Assembly (NCBI RefSeq): GCF_002737755.1
Contig: NZ_PEGH01000007.1
Coordinates: forward strand, 169,435 to 233,434
Source: Caulobacter sp. BP25
GTDB taxonomy: Bacteria > Pseudomonadota > Alphaproteobacteria > Caulobacterales > Caulobacteraceae
Direction of reading: 5' to 3'
Length of the DNA stretch: 64,000 bases
Shown piece by piece: positions 44,521 to 53,131 of this stretch. Each line of letters opens with the position of its first letter. Position 1 is the stretch's first letter. The position numbers were made by a program, and so were the translations under genes. The notes beneath the pieces are model-generated. The model saw only the letters and a program-made list of their open reading frames with translations, was not told the DNA's origin and made no database searches.

Positions 44521-47500
44521 ATGCGACATCTTTATGCCGCGAGCGCCATCGCGCTCGCCTTGTCGGCCACCGCTACGGCGGTTGTCGCACAGGAAACGAC
44601 TTCCTCGATCCGTGGTTCGGTGACAGCCGCAGGCAACGCCGCCGTGGGCGCGAGCGTCAGCGCCGTGCACCAGCCCTCGGGCACAACAGCTACCGCGACG
44701 ACCAACAGCGCCGGCGCCTTCAACCTGACCGGTCTGCGCCCCGGCGGCCCCTACACCGTCACGGTGACCGCGCCGGGTTTCACGCCGGTCACCTCCCAGA
44801 ACGTCTTCCTGTCCGTGGGCCAGCCCTACAACCTGCCGGTCGTCGTCGGCGACGCCGAGGTCGAGGCGCTGGTCGTCACGGCCGCTCGCGCTGAACGTTC
44901 GGGGCCCCTGGTTTCGGTGTTCGACCGCGACAGCATCGCCAGCGTCGCCTCGGTGTCGCGAGACATCCGCGACATCGCGCGGCGTGACCCGTTCGCGTCC
45001 TTCAACCCCAGCACCCGGGGCGTCTCTATCGCCGGCCAGAACGGCCGGACCAATCGGTTCTCGGTCGACGGCGTTCGCTTCTCGGACAACTTCGGCCTGA
45101 ACCAAGGCGGGCTGCCGAGCGCGCGTGGCCCGATCCCGCTGGACGCCATCGAGCAGCTCTCGGTCAAGATCGCGCCCTACGACGTCTCCGAGGGCGACTT
45201 CCAGGGCGGTTCGATCAACGTCGTGCTGCGCTCGGGCGGCAACCGCTTCACCGGCGCCGCAGGCTACACCTATTCGAACGACAGCCTGATGGGCGACAAG
45301 TCTAAGGGCGCCGCCTTCTCGCAGGACATGACCTCCAAGACGCGCAACGCGTTCCTGTCCGGTCCGATCATCAAGGACAAGCTGTTCTTCGCCTTCGCCT
45401 ACGAGAAGCTGAACGAGACCGTTCCGTCCGTCTTCGGCCCGCCTGGTTCCGGCAACGCGGTTCCCAACCTGACCCAGGGCCAGATCGACCAGGTCACGTC
45501 TATCGCCAAAAGCATCTACGGCTACGACACGCTCGGCGTGCTCACCAGCCGTCCCGAGATGGATCGCAAGTGGACGCTGAAGCTCGACTGGAACATCAGC
45601 GACAATCAGCGCCTGTCCTACTCCACGATCCAGAACAAGGGCGAGACCGTGGCGCTGAGCGGCGGCAGCTCGTCGAACACCTCGCCGAGCCTGGGCCTTG
45701 GGTCCTACGCCACGCACGAACCCGAGCGGGTTAAGACCCACGTCCTGCAGCTGAATTCGAAGTGGACCAACGCATTCAGCACCGAGTTGCGCGCGAACTA
45801 TCGCGAGTCGATGAAGATCCCAGTTTCGTTCGGCTCGCCGGGCTATAGCGACATCACCGTCTGCCTCGACCCCCTCGCGGTCGGTTCCTTGAATCAGTGC
45901 ACCCAGACGGGGACCCCGCGTCTGATCTTTGGCACCGAGGCGTTCAGTCAGGCCGATGTCGTCGGCCAAAAGCAATACGGCGCCGAGTTCATCGCCCGCT
46001 ATAACTTCGGTGATCACGCCTTCAAGCTGCACGCCGCCTACAGCCGGCTGAAGATCTCCAACACCTTCGTCGCCAATTCGCTGGGGACCTACTATTTCGA
46101 CTCCCTGGCCGACTTCCAGGCGCGGCAGGCGGGTCAGCTCCTGTACCAGTATTCGATCACCGGCACGCTTTCGGACGCCAGTGCGAGCTTCGACTATGAT
46201 CAGCTGACCTTCGGCGCCCAGGACAGCTGGGACATCACGCCGGAGGTGAACGTCACCGTGGGCGTGCGGGCAGACGGCTACAAGATGAAGGACGAGGCCC
46301 CGCTCAAGCAGGCCTTCGTCAACCGCTACGGCTTTGCCAACAACGCCAATATCGACGGCGATCTAGTCGTCCAGCCGCGGGTCGGCCTGACCTGGCGTCC
46401 TTCTGACCGCCTGACCGTCCGCGGCGGCTTTGGCCTGTTCAACGGCGGTTCGCCCGACGTCTTCGTCGGCAACAGCTTCTCGGCGGCCGGCGTGTACACC
46501 AACACCGTCACGGTGGGACGCGCCGTGGGCGGCACGGGCTGCACGATCCCAGCCAGCGTGCCAAACGCGGCGGCCATCTGCGCGGCGGCGCTGAACAATG
46601 TGCAGGGCAACAAGATCGACCCGTTGGTCTCGGGCTACCTGCAGACGAACACCGCCGCCCTGGGCGCTTCGCCGACCTCGTTCATGCTGCCGAGCTTCAA
46701 GCTCCCCGCCCAGTGGAAGACCAACCTCTCGCTCGACTATGTGGCCGACCTCGGCTCGACGCTGGGCGACGGATGGCGCTTCGGGGGCGATCTGTTCTAC
46801 GGCAAGACCGACAGCGCCGCCTACTACACCGATTTCCGCCTGACCCAGGTAGGCACGGCGCCGGACGGCCGTCCGATCTACGCCGACACCTACACCAACA
46901 CCGCCAACAGCGATCTGGCCATGAAGCACACCGATCGTGGCAGGTCGCTGATCGCCGTGGCGCGGGCCAGCAAGTCCTTCGACTTCGGTCTCGACGCGGG
47001 CGTCAGCTACACCTACTCGGACATCAAGTCGCTGTCGGACATGGGCACCTACGCCTCGGGCGGCTCGACGGCCAGCGGCACCTACGGCGCTCAGCCGATG
47101 GTCGATCCGAACCAGCCCGCCTACGGCACCTCCAGCTATGAGGTTCGGGATAACTGGAAGTTCAATCTCGACTATAGCCACGCCTTCTTTGGCGACTACA
47201 AGACCAGCTTCAATCTGTTCGGCGAGCTGCGCTCGGGCTCGCCCTACAGCCTGACAATGAACACAACCACGTCCAACAGCCGCTCGACCCTGTTCGGCAC
47301 GACCGGAGGCTCCAACCGTTACCTGCTGTACGTGCCGAACGTGTCCAGCATCACGGCCGACTCCAGGGTCACCTACGCCTCGACAGCCGTCTACGAGGCT
47401 TTCCGTGACTTCGTGCAGGCCAACGGCCTGAAGCAGGGGGTCATCGAGAAGAACACCGAGAAGTCGCCTGACTACTTCAAGGTCGATCTGCATGTTGAGC

Positions 47501-47763
47501 AGGAGCTGCCCGCGCCTTTCCTGGGCGGGGCGCGGTTCAAGGTGTTCGGCGACGTCGAGAATCTCCTGAACCTGATCAACAGCGATTGGGGCTCCTATCG
47601 GACCTACAACCCGCTGACCTCGGTCGTGAACGTCGCCTGCGCCCAGCAAGCCGGCGCAAGCTGCAACCAGTACAACTACACCGCCTTCACCAAGCCGACC
47701 CTGCAACCCAACGCCCAACTGGGCGTGTGGCGCGCGCGACTTGGGGTTCGCTTCGAGTTCTGA
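44521..47763 (+). CDS. TonB-dependent receptor with N-terminal carboxypeptidase-regulatory-like domain
   Basis: A 1080-residue protein with a clear AGGGGGACT RBS. After a signal peptide (to about VVAQE) comes a carboxypeptidase-regulatory-like beta domain (about 25-105, ATTNSAGAFNLTGLRPGGPY), a TonB-box-like EALVVTAARAERS, a plug (RGVSIAGQNGRTNRFSVDGV) and a long barrel ending in GVRFEF. This Oar/CirA-like architecture is common in Caulobacterales. It is followed by a terminator and then the adenosine deaminase gene; a nucleoside or oligonucleotide ligand is suggested by context only. Confidence 0.92.
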   Translation: MRHLYAASAIALALSATATAVVAQETTSSIRGSVTAAGNAAVGASVSAVHQPSGTTATATTNSAGAFNLTGLRPGGPYTVTVTAPGFTPVTSQNVFLSVGQPYNLPVVVGDAEVEALVVTAARAERSGPLVSVFDRDSIASVASVSRDIRDIARRDPFASFNPSTRGVSIAGQNGRTNRFSVDGVRFSDNFGLNQGGLPSARGPIPLDAIEQLSVKIAPYDVSEGDFQGGSINVVLRSGGNRFTGAAGYTYSNDSLMGDKSKGAAFSQDMTSKTRNAFLSGPIIKDKLFFAFAYEKLNETVPSVFGPPGSGNAVPNLTQGQIDQVTSIAKSIYGYDTLGVLTSRPEMDRKWTLKLDWNISDNQRLSYSTIQNKGETVALSGGSSSNTSPSLGLGSYATHEPERVKTHVLQLNSKWTNAFSTELRANYRESMKIPVSFGSPGYSDITVCLDPLAVGSLNQCTQTGTPRLIFGTEAFSQADVVGQKQYGAEFIARYNFGDHAFKLHAAYSRLKISNTFVANSLGTYYFDSLADFQARQAGQLLYQYSITGTLSDASASFDYDQLTFGAQDSWDITPEVNVTVGVRADGYKMKDEAPLKQAFVNRYGFANNANIDGDLVVQPRVGLTWRPSDRLTVRGGFGLFNGGSPDVFVGNSFSAAGVYTNTVTVGRAVGGTGCTIPASVPNAAAICAAALNNVQGNKIDPLVSGYLQTNTAALGASPTSFMLPSFKLPAQWKTNLSLDYVADLGSTLGDGWRFGGDLFYGKTDSAAYYTDFRLTQVGTAPDGRPIYADTYTNTANSDLAMKHTDRGRSLIAVARASKSFDFGLDAGVSYTYSDIKSLSDMGTYASGGSTASGTYGAQPMVDPNQPAYGTSSYEVRDNWKFNLDYSHAFFGDYKTSFNLFGELRSGSPYSLTMNTTTSNSRSTLFGTTGGSNRYLLYVPNVSSITADSRVTYASTAVYEAFRDFVQANGLKQGVIEKNTEKSPDYFKVDLHVEQELPAPFLGGARFKVFGDVENLLNLINSDWGSYRTYNPLTSVVNVACAQQAGASCNQYNYTAFTKPTLQPNAQLGVWRARLGVRFEF

Positions 47764-47781
47764 TCTGCTTGACTTGAAGCG

Positions 47782-47812
47782 ACGGCCTCGGCGCAAGCGT
47801 CGAGGCCGTTTT
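47782..47812 (+). terminator. Intrinsic terminator after TonB receptor
   Basis: ACGGCCTCG (47782-47790) pairs with CGAGGCCGT (47801-47809) over a 10-nt loop, followed by a short T run (TTTT including the last paired base). It partly separates the receptor from the deaminase gene. Confidence 0.75.
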
Positions 47813-47830
47813 CGAGCCCAAGAGGAACAT

Positions 47831-49423
47831 ATGACGTCCGCGCACAAGATTAGCCTGACGGCCTTACTAGCCGCCGCGTGTCTGGTGTTCGCCGCGCCGG
47901 CCAGGGCCCAAACGGCGCCAGACGCCGATCTGGACGCGCTGTTCGATCGGGCGGCGACCTCGCGGCCATTGCTGCGCATTCTTTTGACCAAGCTGCCCAA
48001 GGGGGCGGACCTGCATAACCACGCCGGCGGCGGTACCTATGCAGAGGACTTCATCGCCTGGGCGGCGGACGCCGGCGGATGCTTCTCGAAGTCGACCCAG
48101 TCGTTGGAGCCGGGGCCCTGCGCGGGTAATGCGGATCTCACGCCGCTGCGTGGACTCCCAGAGCGCGATCCCGATCTTTACAGCGACATCATCGACGCGC
48201 TCTCGACGCGACGCTTCGACCAGGGCGTCGGAGATCCGGAAATCTCCGGCCATCGCCGGTTCTTCCGCACCTTCGGGCGCTCGGGGAGGGGAGGCGGTGT
48301 CGATCGCGGCGTGCGGATACAGGCCGAGGCGCTGCGGCAGGCGGCTCTCGACAATACGCTTTATCTGGAGCTGATGGCGGGCTCGAGCGCCTCGCGTCCC
48401 ATAATCGAGGCGTCGGCGGCGCTGCCCTGGGTCGACCCGTGGATCAAGACCGCCGACGGTTCGCCGCCTGATCGTCTGGACGTAAAGCTTCTCCGTGAAC
48501 GGCTCGATCGGTTGGAACCCGTGATCGCCAAGGCCACGGCGGCCGCCACGGTTTTGGCCGACTCCAACGACAAAGCGATCGCGGCCCTCAATCGCTGCGG
48601 GGCAGCCAAGCCCGAGCCAGCTTGCGCGGTGACTCTGCGATACCTGCTGTCTATCTCCCGTCAGCGACCGCCTGAAGTGGTGTTTGGCCAGATGGCCGCC
48701 GCCTTCGCCCTCGTGAAGGCCGATCCGCGCTATGTCGGGATCAACATCCTCGAACCCGAGGACGGCCCGGTGTCGCTGCGAGATTACAGCCTGCACATGC
48801 GCCTCTTCGCCTTCTTCAAGGCGCTCTATCCGGATGTGCCGCTGACCTTGCACGCCGGCGAGCTAGCCATGGGCCTGACACCGCCGCGCGACATGCGCTT
48901 CCACATCACCGAAGCCGTCGAGATCGCCGGCGCCCGTCGGATAGGTCACGGCGTGGCGATCGCCTATGAGGATAACCCCGAAAAGCTCCTGGCGCGTATG
49001 GCGCGCGACAAGGTGGCCGTCGAGATCAACCTGACGAGCAACGACGTGATCCTGGGCGTGAAGGGCAAGGATCACCCGCTGTCGCTCTATCTGGCCGCGG
49101 GTGTGCCGGTGACCCTCTCGACCGACGATCTGGGGGTCTCGCGCAGCGATCTCACCAACGAGTACATGCGCGCGGTCGTGGAACAAGGTGTTCGCTACAG
49201 CCAGCTCAAACAGATGTCACGCAACAGTCTGACCTACTCGTTCCTGCAGGGCGTCAGCCTTTGGGATGGCCCTTGCGCCTCGTTGAAGGGCCCTACGCCC
49301 TCAGCGCCCTGCGAGGCCATCTTGACGGTAAGTCCCAAGGCGCGCGATCAGTGGCGCCTGGAGAGAGCCTTCGATGCGTTCGAGATCGAGCTGAGGACGA
49401 TCGTCGCGAAGCTGGCGCCGTAG
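47831..49423 (+). CDS. Secreted adenosine deaminase-family protein
   Basis: I start at ATG 47831, after GAGGAAC; the in-frame extension to 47741 lies within the upstream receptor and terminator. The 530-residue protein has a signal peptide ending near PARAQ. Motifs: GADLHNHAGG (metal His pair), LTLHAGELAMG, RIGHGVAIAYE and STDDLGVSRSD, i.e. the full ADA metal and catalytic set. It is larger than cytosolic ADA (about 340 aa), closer to secreted ADGF-like forms, with an insert between the HxH motif and the barrel. It would deaminate adenosine outside the cytoplasm. Confidence 0.9.
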   Translation: MTSAHKISLTALLAAACLVFAAPARAQTAPDADLDALFDRAATSRPLLRILLTKLPKGADLHNHAGGGTYAEDFIAWAADAGGCFSKSTQSLEPGPCAGNADLTPLRGLPERDPDLYSDIIDALSTRRFDQGVGDPEISGHRRFFRTFGRSGRGGGVDRGVRIQAEALRQAALDNTLYLELMAGSSASRPIIEASAALPWVDPWIKTADGSPPDRLDVKLLRERLDRLEPVIAKATAAATVLADSNDKAIAALNRCGAAKPEPACAVTLRYLLSISRQRPPEVVFGQMAAAFALVKADPRYVGINILEPEDGPVSLRDYSLHMRLFAFFKALYPDVPLTLHAGELAMGLTPPRDMRFHITEAVEIAGARRIGHGVAIAYEDNPEKLLARMARDKVAVEINLTSNDVILGVKGKDHPLSLYLAAGVPVTLSTDDLGVSRSDLTNEYMRAVVEQGVRYSQLKQMSRNSLTYSFLQGVSLWDGPCASLKGPTPSAPCEAILTVSPKARDQWRLERAFDAFEIELRTIVAKLAP

Positions 49424-49438
49424 GACGGGGAGCGGCGG

Positions 49439-50344
49439 CTAGCCCATGGGCTGGAGCTCGCGCACCAGCTCTATGAACAGGCGCAGCGCCGCCGGAACCT
49501 GTCGGCGCGATGAATAATAGATATGGAACCCGGAGCCGACCGGTGACCAGTCTTGCAGAACGGCCCTCAAAGCGCCGTTGGCGAGGGCGTCGCGGACCAT
49601 CGGCTCGGCGACATAGAATAGGCCCGCGCCCCTCGACACGGCAGCCAGTCCAACCTCCCCTTGATCGACGATCAAGGCGCCCGGCGCGTTGATCTCGACC
49701 CGCTCGTCACCCCGCTCGAACTCCCAGCGATAGATGCTGTCATCGTCGATCCGGATGCGGATGCAATTATGAGATAAGAGATCTTCGGGAGTAAGCGGAA
49801 CGCCATGGCACTCGAAGTAGTCAGGCGAGCCGACGACCAGCCAGCGGACATCGACCGAAAGGCGTTGCGCGACCATGTCCTCGGGAACTGTCCCGCCATA
49901 ACGGATTCCGGCGTCGAAGCCGCTGCCGATGACGTCGATCATCCGATTGCTAACCGAAATCTCGATCTCGACGTCCGGATAGCGCTGCATGAACTCGGCC
50001 ATGACCGGGCCCACCAGGTGGGCGGCCGCCTCGGTGGGAATGTTGATGCGGACGCGTCCCATCGGCGCATCGCGGAAGTGGTTGATCACATCCAGGCCCT
50101 GGCCGATCTGTTCGAAAGGCCCCTGGATCACCTGCTGTAGCGCCTCGCCGGCGGCGGTCGGGGTGACGCTTCGGCTCGTACGGTTGAGCAGCCGCACGCC
50201 CAGGCGCTCTTCCAGACCGCGCAGGGCGTGGCTCAACGCCGACGCACTGATCCCCAGTTCCAAGCCAGCCTTGCGAAAGCTGCGACGCCGGGCGATCTCT
50301 AAGAAAGCCGAAAGATCGGCAAGGTCCGATCGGCGAAACTGCAT
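49439..50344 (-). CDS. LysR-family transcriptional regulator
   Basis: A 301-residue LysR protein with HTH residues RRSFRKAGLELGISASALSHAL and a substrate-binding domain containing DAGIRYGG and GRVRINIP. It is divergent from the alpha/beta-hydrolase gene split by the IS element; a T-N11-A palindrome lies in the intergenic region. It resembles the CrgA/DmlR-like branch. Confidence 0.93.
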   Translation of the reverse strand: MQFRRSDLADLSAFLEIARRRSFRKAGLELGISASALSHALRGLEERLGVRLLNRTSRSVTPTAAGEALQQVIQGPFEQIGQGLDVINHFRDAPMGRVRINIPTEAAAHLVGPVMAEFMQRYPDVEIEISVSNRMIDVIGSGFDAGIRYGGTVPEDMVAQRLSVDVRWLVVGSPDYFECHGVPLTPEDLLSHNCIRIRIDDDSIYRWEFERGDERVEINAPGALIVDQGEVGLAAVSRGAGLFYVAEPMVRDALANGALRAVLQDWSPVGSGFHIYYSSRRQVPAALRLFIELVRELQPMG

Positions 50345-50490
50345 ACTCGCGCGCCTCCGGAGCGTGGGTTTCTAGACCGCCTTGCTTGATAGCCTGACGC
50401 GCCCGCAAGGCGCGGTCGTCTCATGGCGGCGGCGCGCCGAGAGTGAATCCCCGCGCGACCGCTCGCGACTCTCGCATCATTCACCGCAGT

Positions 50491-50507
50491 AATGAAATCT
50501 ATTCATT
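50491..50507. promoter_or_regulatory. Candidate LysR operator (AATGAA-N5-TTCATT)
   Basis: A perfect 6-bp inverted repeat with a T-N11-A core (TGAA...TTCA), 147 bp upstream of the LysR start and 138 bp upstream of the hydrolase start. This is the typical site for a LysR protein controlling a divergent gene. Confidence 0.55.
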
Positions 50508-50644
50508 GAAGCCGGAGGTCGGGTCTCGTCGAGGCTGAGCGGCATTCATCGCCTTGTTCGACCAGTGACCACTTATGCCTGGGGAAGCCGACTTCCACCT
50601 TGGTCGAAGTCGCCATTCCGCGCGACCGAACCTACGGAGCCGCA

Positions 50645-50717
50645 ATGCTATCGCGCCAGTCCTTTGTCCGAAGCGCCGCCTTATCGGTCCTGGCCCTCAT
50701 ATCATTGCCCGCCCTGG
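50645..50717 (+). pseudogene. 5' fragment of alpha/beta-hydrolase gene, cut off by the IS element
   Basis: ATG 50645 is preceded by CGGAGCCGC. The 24 codons encode a signal-peptide start (MLSRQSFVRSAALSVLALIS, then LPAL) and run into the left target duplication. Removing the IS and one copy of the duplication joins this in frame to AQAGGARQANRKPP and the hydrolase at 52,030, giving a normal secreted precursor. Confidence 0.85.
50713..50717. repeat. Left target-site duplication CCTGG
   Basis: CCTGG directly precedes the IS end; the same five bases follow the right end at 51984-51988. Confidence 0.85.
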
Positions 50718-51983
50718 TGTTCAGACCGGGTAGATAGCGGACACCTGTTCGGAGACATGGCGGACACTTTTGGGAAGGGTCAAGTCGATGGTTGCGATCT
50801 GGTGTGAGGCGAAGAAGACGCCGTAGAGGCCGTCGCGTTCCAGGGGGCGCAGAGCGAGGGTTTCGCCTTGGAAGGCCTTAGGGACCCGCCAGAAGCGGCC
50901 CTTGAACTGGACGTAGGCCTTGGTGGTGGAGACGGTGCGGAGGATATCGGCGCTGTCGTACTGGGGCTGGGGGGCTTGGCGGGGCATGGATCTTGGGCTG
51001 GTCCGATAGCGACTGGCGGGACAAGCCTGGTCGAGCGCTTCGTGGGGACGCTCGTGATTGTAGAGTTCGCGCCAGCGATCCAGGGCGCGCTGGACCTGAG
51101 CGAAACTGTCGAAGGGCTGCAGGTCGAAGACCTCGGCGGCCAGGGAGCGGTGGAAGCGCTCGATCTTGCCCCGGCTCTGAGGATGGTAGGGGCGGCTGTA
51201 GAGCACCTGGACGCCCAGCTTGAGCAGCCAGACAGCCAGTCGCGTCCAACGCTCGCCACTGGCCTCGCCCCAGGGCGGTCCATTGTCGACGAAGAAGGCC
51301 TGAGGCAGGCCGTGATGGCGGAAAGCCCGCTCCAGGTGAGCCTTGACGGTGGCGCCGCGCTGGTCGGCGCAAGCCTGCAGGCCAAGCGAAAAGCGCGAAT
51401 GGTCGTCCAGGATCGTCAGCGGATGGCAGCGCTCGCCGTTGGTCAGCTTGATCCAGCCCTTGAAGTCCATCTGCCAAAGCTCGTTGGGATGGCTCTTCTC
51501 GAACCGATTCCAGGCCTTGCCCGGTGAGGGCGGGAAAGCCTCGATCAACCCATGCCGGCGCAGGATCGCGTGCACCGTCGACACCGCGGGCGCGGCCGTT
51601 CCGCGCGCCTCCAGCCAGGCCTTCAGCTTGCGCGCCCCCCAGGCCGGATGCGCCTCCCGCGCCGTCAGCACCGCAGCCTCGATCTCCGATGAGCTGCGTC
51701 CTGGGCTCTCACGCGGTCGACGCGAGCGGTCCGCCAGCCCCTCATCCCCCGCCGCCGCCCGCGCCAGCCACTTGTAGCCCACGTCCGGACTTATCCCGAA
51801 CCGACGGCATAGCTCCCGCCGGTTGGCTCCCTCCAGCAGCGCAAGCCTGACAAACGCCCGCCGCTCTTCCATCGCCGACACCTCGCGCCAAGGCATGGAC
51901 CGCACTCCTCAAGAGCCTCATCCAGCCGATGATGTGTCAGCTATCTCCCCGAACAACCGTCAGGCATGTCCCCGGTCTGAACA
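50718..51983 (-). mobile_element. IS481-family insertion sequence
   Basis: A 1266-bp element with perfect 13-bp terminal inverted repeats, TGTTCAGACCGGG at the left end and CCCGGTCTGAACA at the right end, and a 5-bp CCTGG target duplication. TGT...ACA ends are typical of IS481. It holds one intact minus-strand transposase gene whose stop codon lies within the left inverted repeat. It interrupts the signal-peptide region of the alpha/beta-hydrolase gene. Confidence 0.92.
50721..51896 (-). CDS. IS481-family transposase
   Basis: I start at ATG 51896, after GGAG with 8-base spacing; a GTG at 51905 is possible. The 391-residue protein has an N-terminal HTH (RELCRRFGISPDVGYKWL) and the DDE integrase core: first Asp in LWQMDFKGW, second in FFVDNGPPWG, and Glu in GKIERFHRSL. 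Intact, so the element may still be mobile. Confidence 0.95.
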   Translation of the reverse strand: MPWREVSAMEERRAFVRLALLEGANRRELCRRFGISPDVGYKWLARAAAGDEGLADRSRRPRESPGRSSSEIEAAVLTAREAHPAWGARKLKAWLEARGTAAPAVSTVHAILRRHGLIEAFPPSPGKAWNRFEKSHPNELWQMDFKGWIKLTNGERCHPLTILDDHSRFSLGLQACADQRGATVKAHLERAFRHHGLPQAFFVDNGPPWGEASGERWTRLAVWLLKLGVQVLYSRPYHPQSRGKIERFHRSLAAEVFDLQPFDSFAQVQRALDRWRELYNHERPHEALDQACPASRYRTSPRSMPRQAPQPQYDSADILRTVSTTKAYVQFKGRFWRVPKAFQGETLALRPLERDGLYGVFFASHQIATIDLTLPKSVRHVSEQVSAIYPV

Positions 51984-51988
51984 CCTGG
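51984..51988. repeat. Right target-site duplication CCTGG
   Basis: Matches 50713-50717 exactly and directly follows the right inverted repeat. Confidence 0.85.
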
Positions 51989-52029
51989 CCCAGGCCGGGG
52001 GCGCCCGCCAAGCCAACAGGAAACCGCCC

Positions 52030-52989
52030 ATGCCGACCAAAGAGTGGGACAAGACCTTCCCCAAGAGCGCCGCCGTCGATCACCGCAAGGTGACGTTCAA
52101 GAACCGCTATGGCCTGACCCTCGTCGGCGATCTCTACACGCCCAAGGCCGCCCCGGCGGGCCGCTTGGCGGCGCTTGTGGTCAGCGGTCCCTTTGGAGCC
52201 GTCAAGGAGCAGTCGTCGGGCCTCTACGCCCAGACCATGGCCGAGCGCGGCTTCGTGACCCTGGCGTTCGATCCGTCGTTCACTGGGGAAAGTAGCGGCG
52301 AGCCGCGCGATGTCGCCTCGCCGGACATCAACACCGAGGACTTCAGCGCCGCCGTCGATTTCATCGGCCTGCTGCCGAACGTCGATCGCGAGCGGATCGG
52401 CATGATCGGCATCTGCGGCTGGGGCGGCATGGCGCTGAACGCCGTCGCGGTCGACAAGCGCGTGAAGGCCGTCGTCGCCAGCACCATGTACGACATGACC
52501 CGCGTGATGTCGAAGGGCTACAACGACAGCCTCACGCCCGCGCAGCGGACCCAGATGCTAGAGCAACTGAGCCGCCAGCGCTGGATCGATGCCGAGAAAG
52601 GCGAGCCGGCCTACCAGCCGCCCTATAACGCCGAGTTGCGCGGCGGCGAGCCTCAGTTCGTGGTCGACTATCACGACTACTACGCCACGCCGCGTGGCTA
52701 TCATCCGCGGGCGGTCAACTCGAAGAACGCCTGGACGGTGACGACGCCGCTGTCGTTCATGAACATGCCGATCCTGACCTACATCGCCGAGATCTCACCG
52801 CGCCCGATCCTGTTTATCCACGGCGAGAAGGCGCACTCCCGCTACTTCGCCGAGACCGCCTACGCCGCTGCGGCCGAACCCAAGGAACTGATGATCATCC
52901 CCGGCGCCGTTCACACCGATCTCTATGATCGCGTGGACATCATCCCCTTCGACAAGATGACCCATTTTTTCAGGGCAGCGCTCGGCTGA
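52030..52989 (+). CDS. Alpha/beta hydrolase, signal peptide removed by IS insertion
   Basis: The 319-residue frame from ATG 52030 has an AGGAAA about 7 bases upstream and could still be translated. The dienelactone-hydrolase/YcjY-like fold shows VSGPFGAVKEQ, the nucleophile region GMIGICGWGGMALNA with Cys at the expected elbow position, and a late PGAVHTDLYD with the catalytic His. The original signal peptide lies on the other side of the IS (50645-50717), so any product made now would stay in the cytoplasm. It was probably controlled by the divergent LysR. The enzyme family is likely; the substrate is unknown. Confidence 0.85.
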   Translation: MPTKEWDKTFPKSAAVDHRKVTFKNRYGLTLVGDLYTPKAAPAGRLAALVVSGPFGAVKEQSSGLYAQTMAERGFVTLAFDPSFTGESSGEPRDVASPDINTEDFSAAVDFIGLLPNVDRERIGMIGICGWGGMALNAVAVDKRVKAVVASTMYDMTRVMSKGYNDSLTPAQRTQMLEQLSRQRWIDAEKGEPAYQPPYNAELRGGEPQFVVDYHDYYATPRGYHPRAVNSKNAWTVTTPLSFMNMPILTYIAEISPRPILFIHGEKAHSRYFAETAYAAAAEPKELMIIPGAVHTDLYDRVDIIPFDKMTHFFRAALG

Positions 52990-53131
52990 TTGCCTGCCGC
53001 GCGATTCGAGGGGAAGGGCGCTCTAGGCTCTCTAAGCCTGGATGCCCCCGATCATTCTGGTCGTTGGATCAGCATCGCGCGCCAAACGGCTGGCCAGCGG
53101 AGGCAGCCAGTTTGACGCGCGGAGACATGGC

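Noticed and set aside
44464..46032. 522-codon antisense open frame over the TonB receptor
   Set aside because: A mirror of a high-GC gene; no motif, no RBS, and the plus-strand receptor is complete.
46363..48000. 545-codon antisense open frame
   Set aside because: Same reason; it covers a receptor end, a terminator and the next gene's start.
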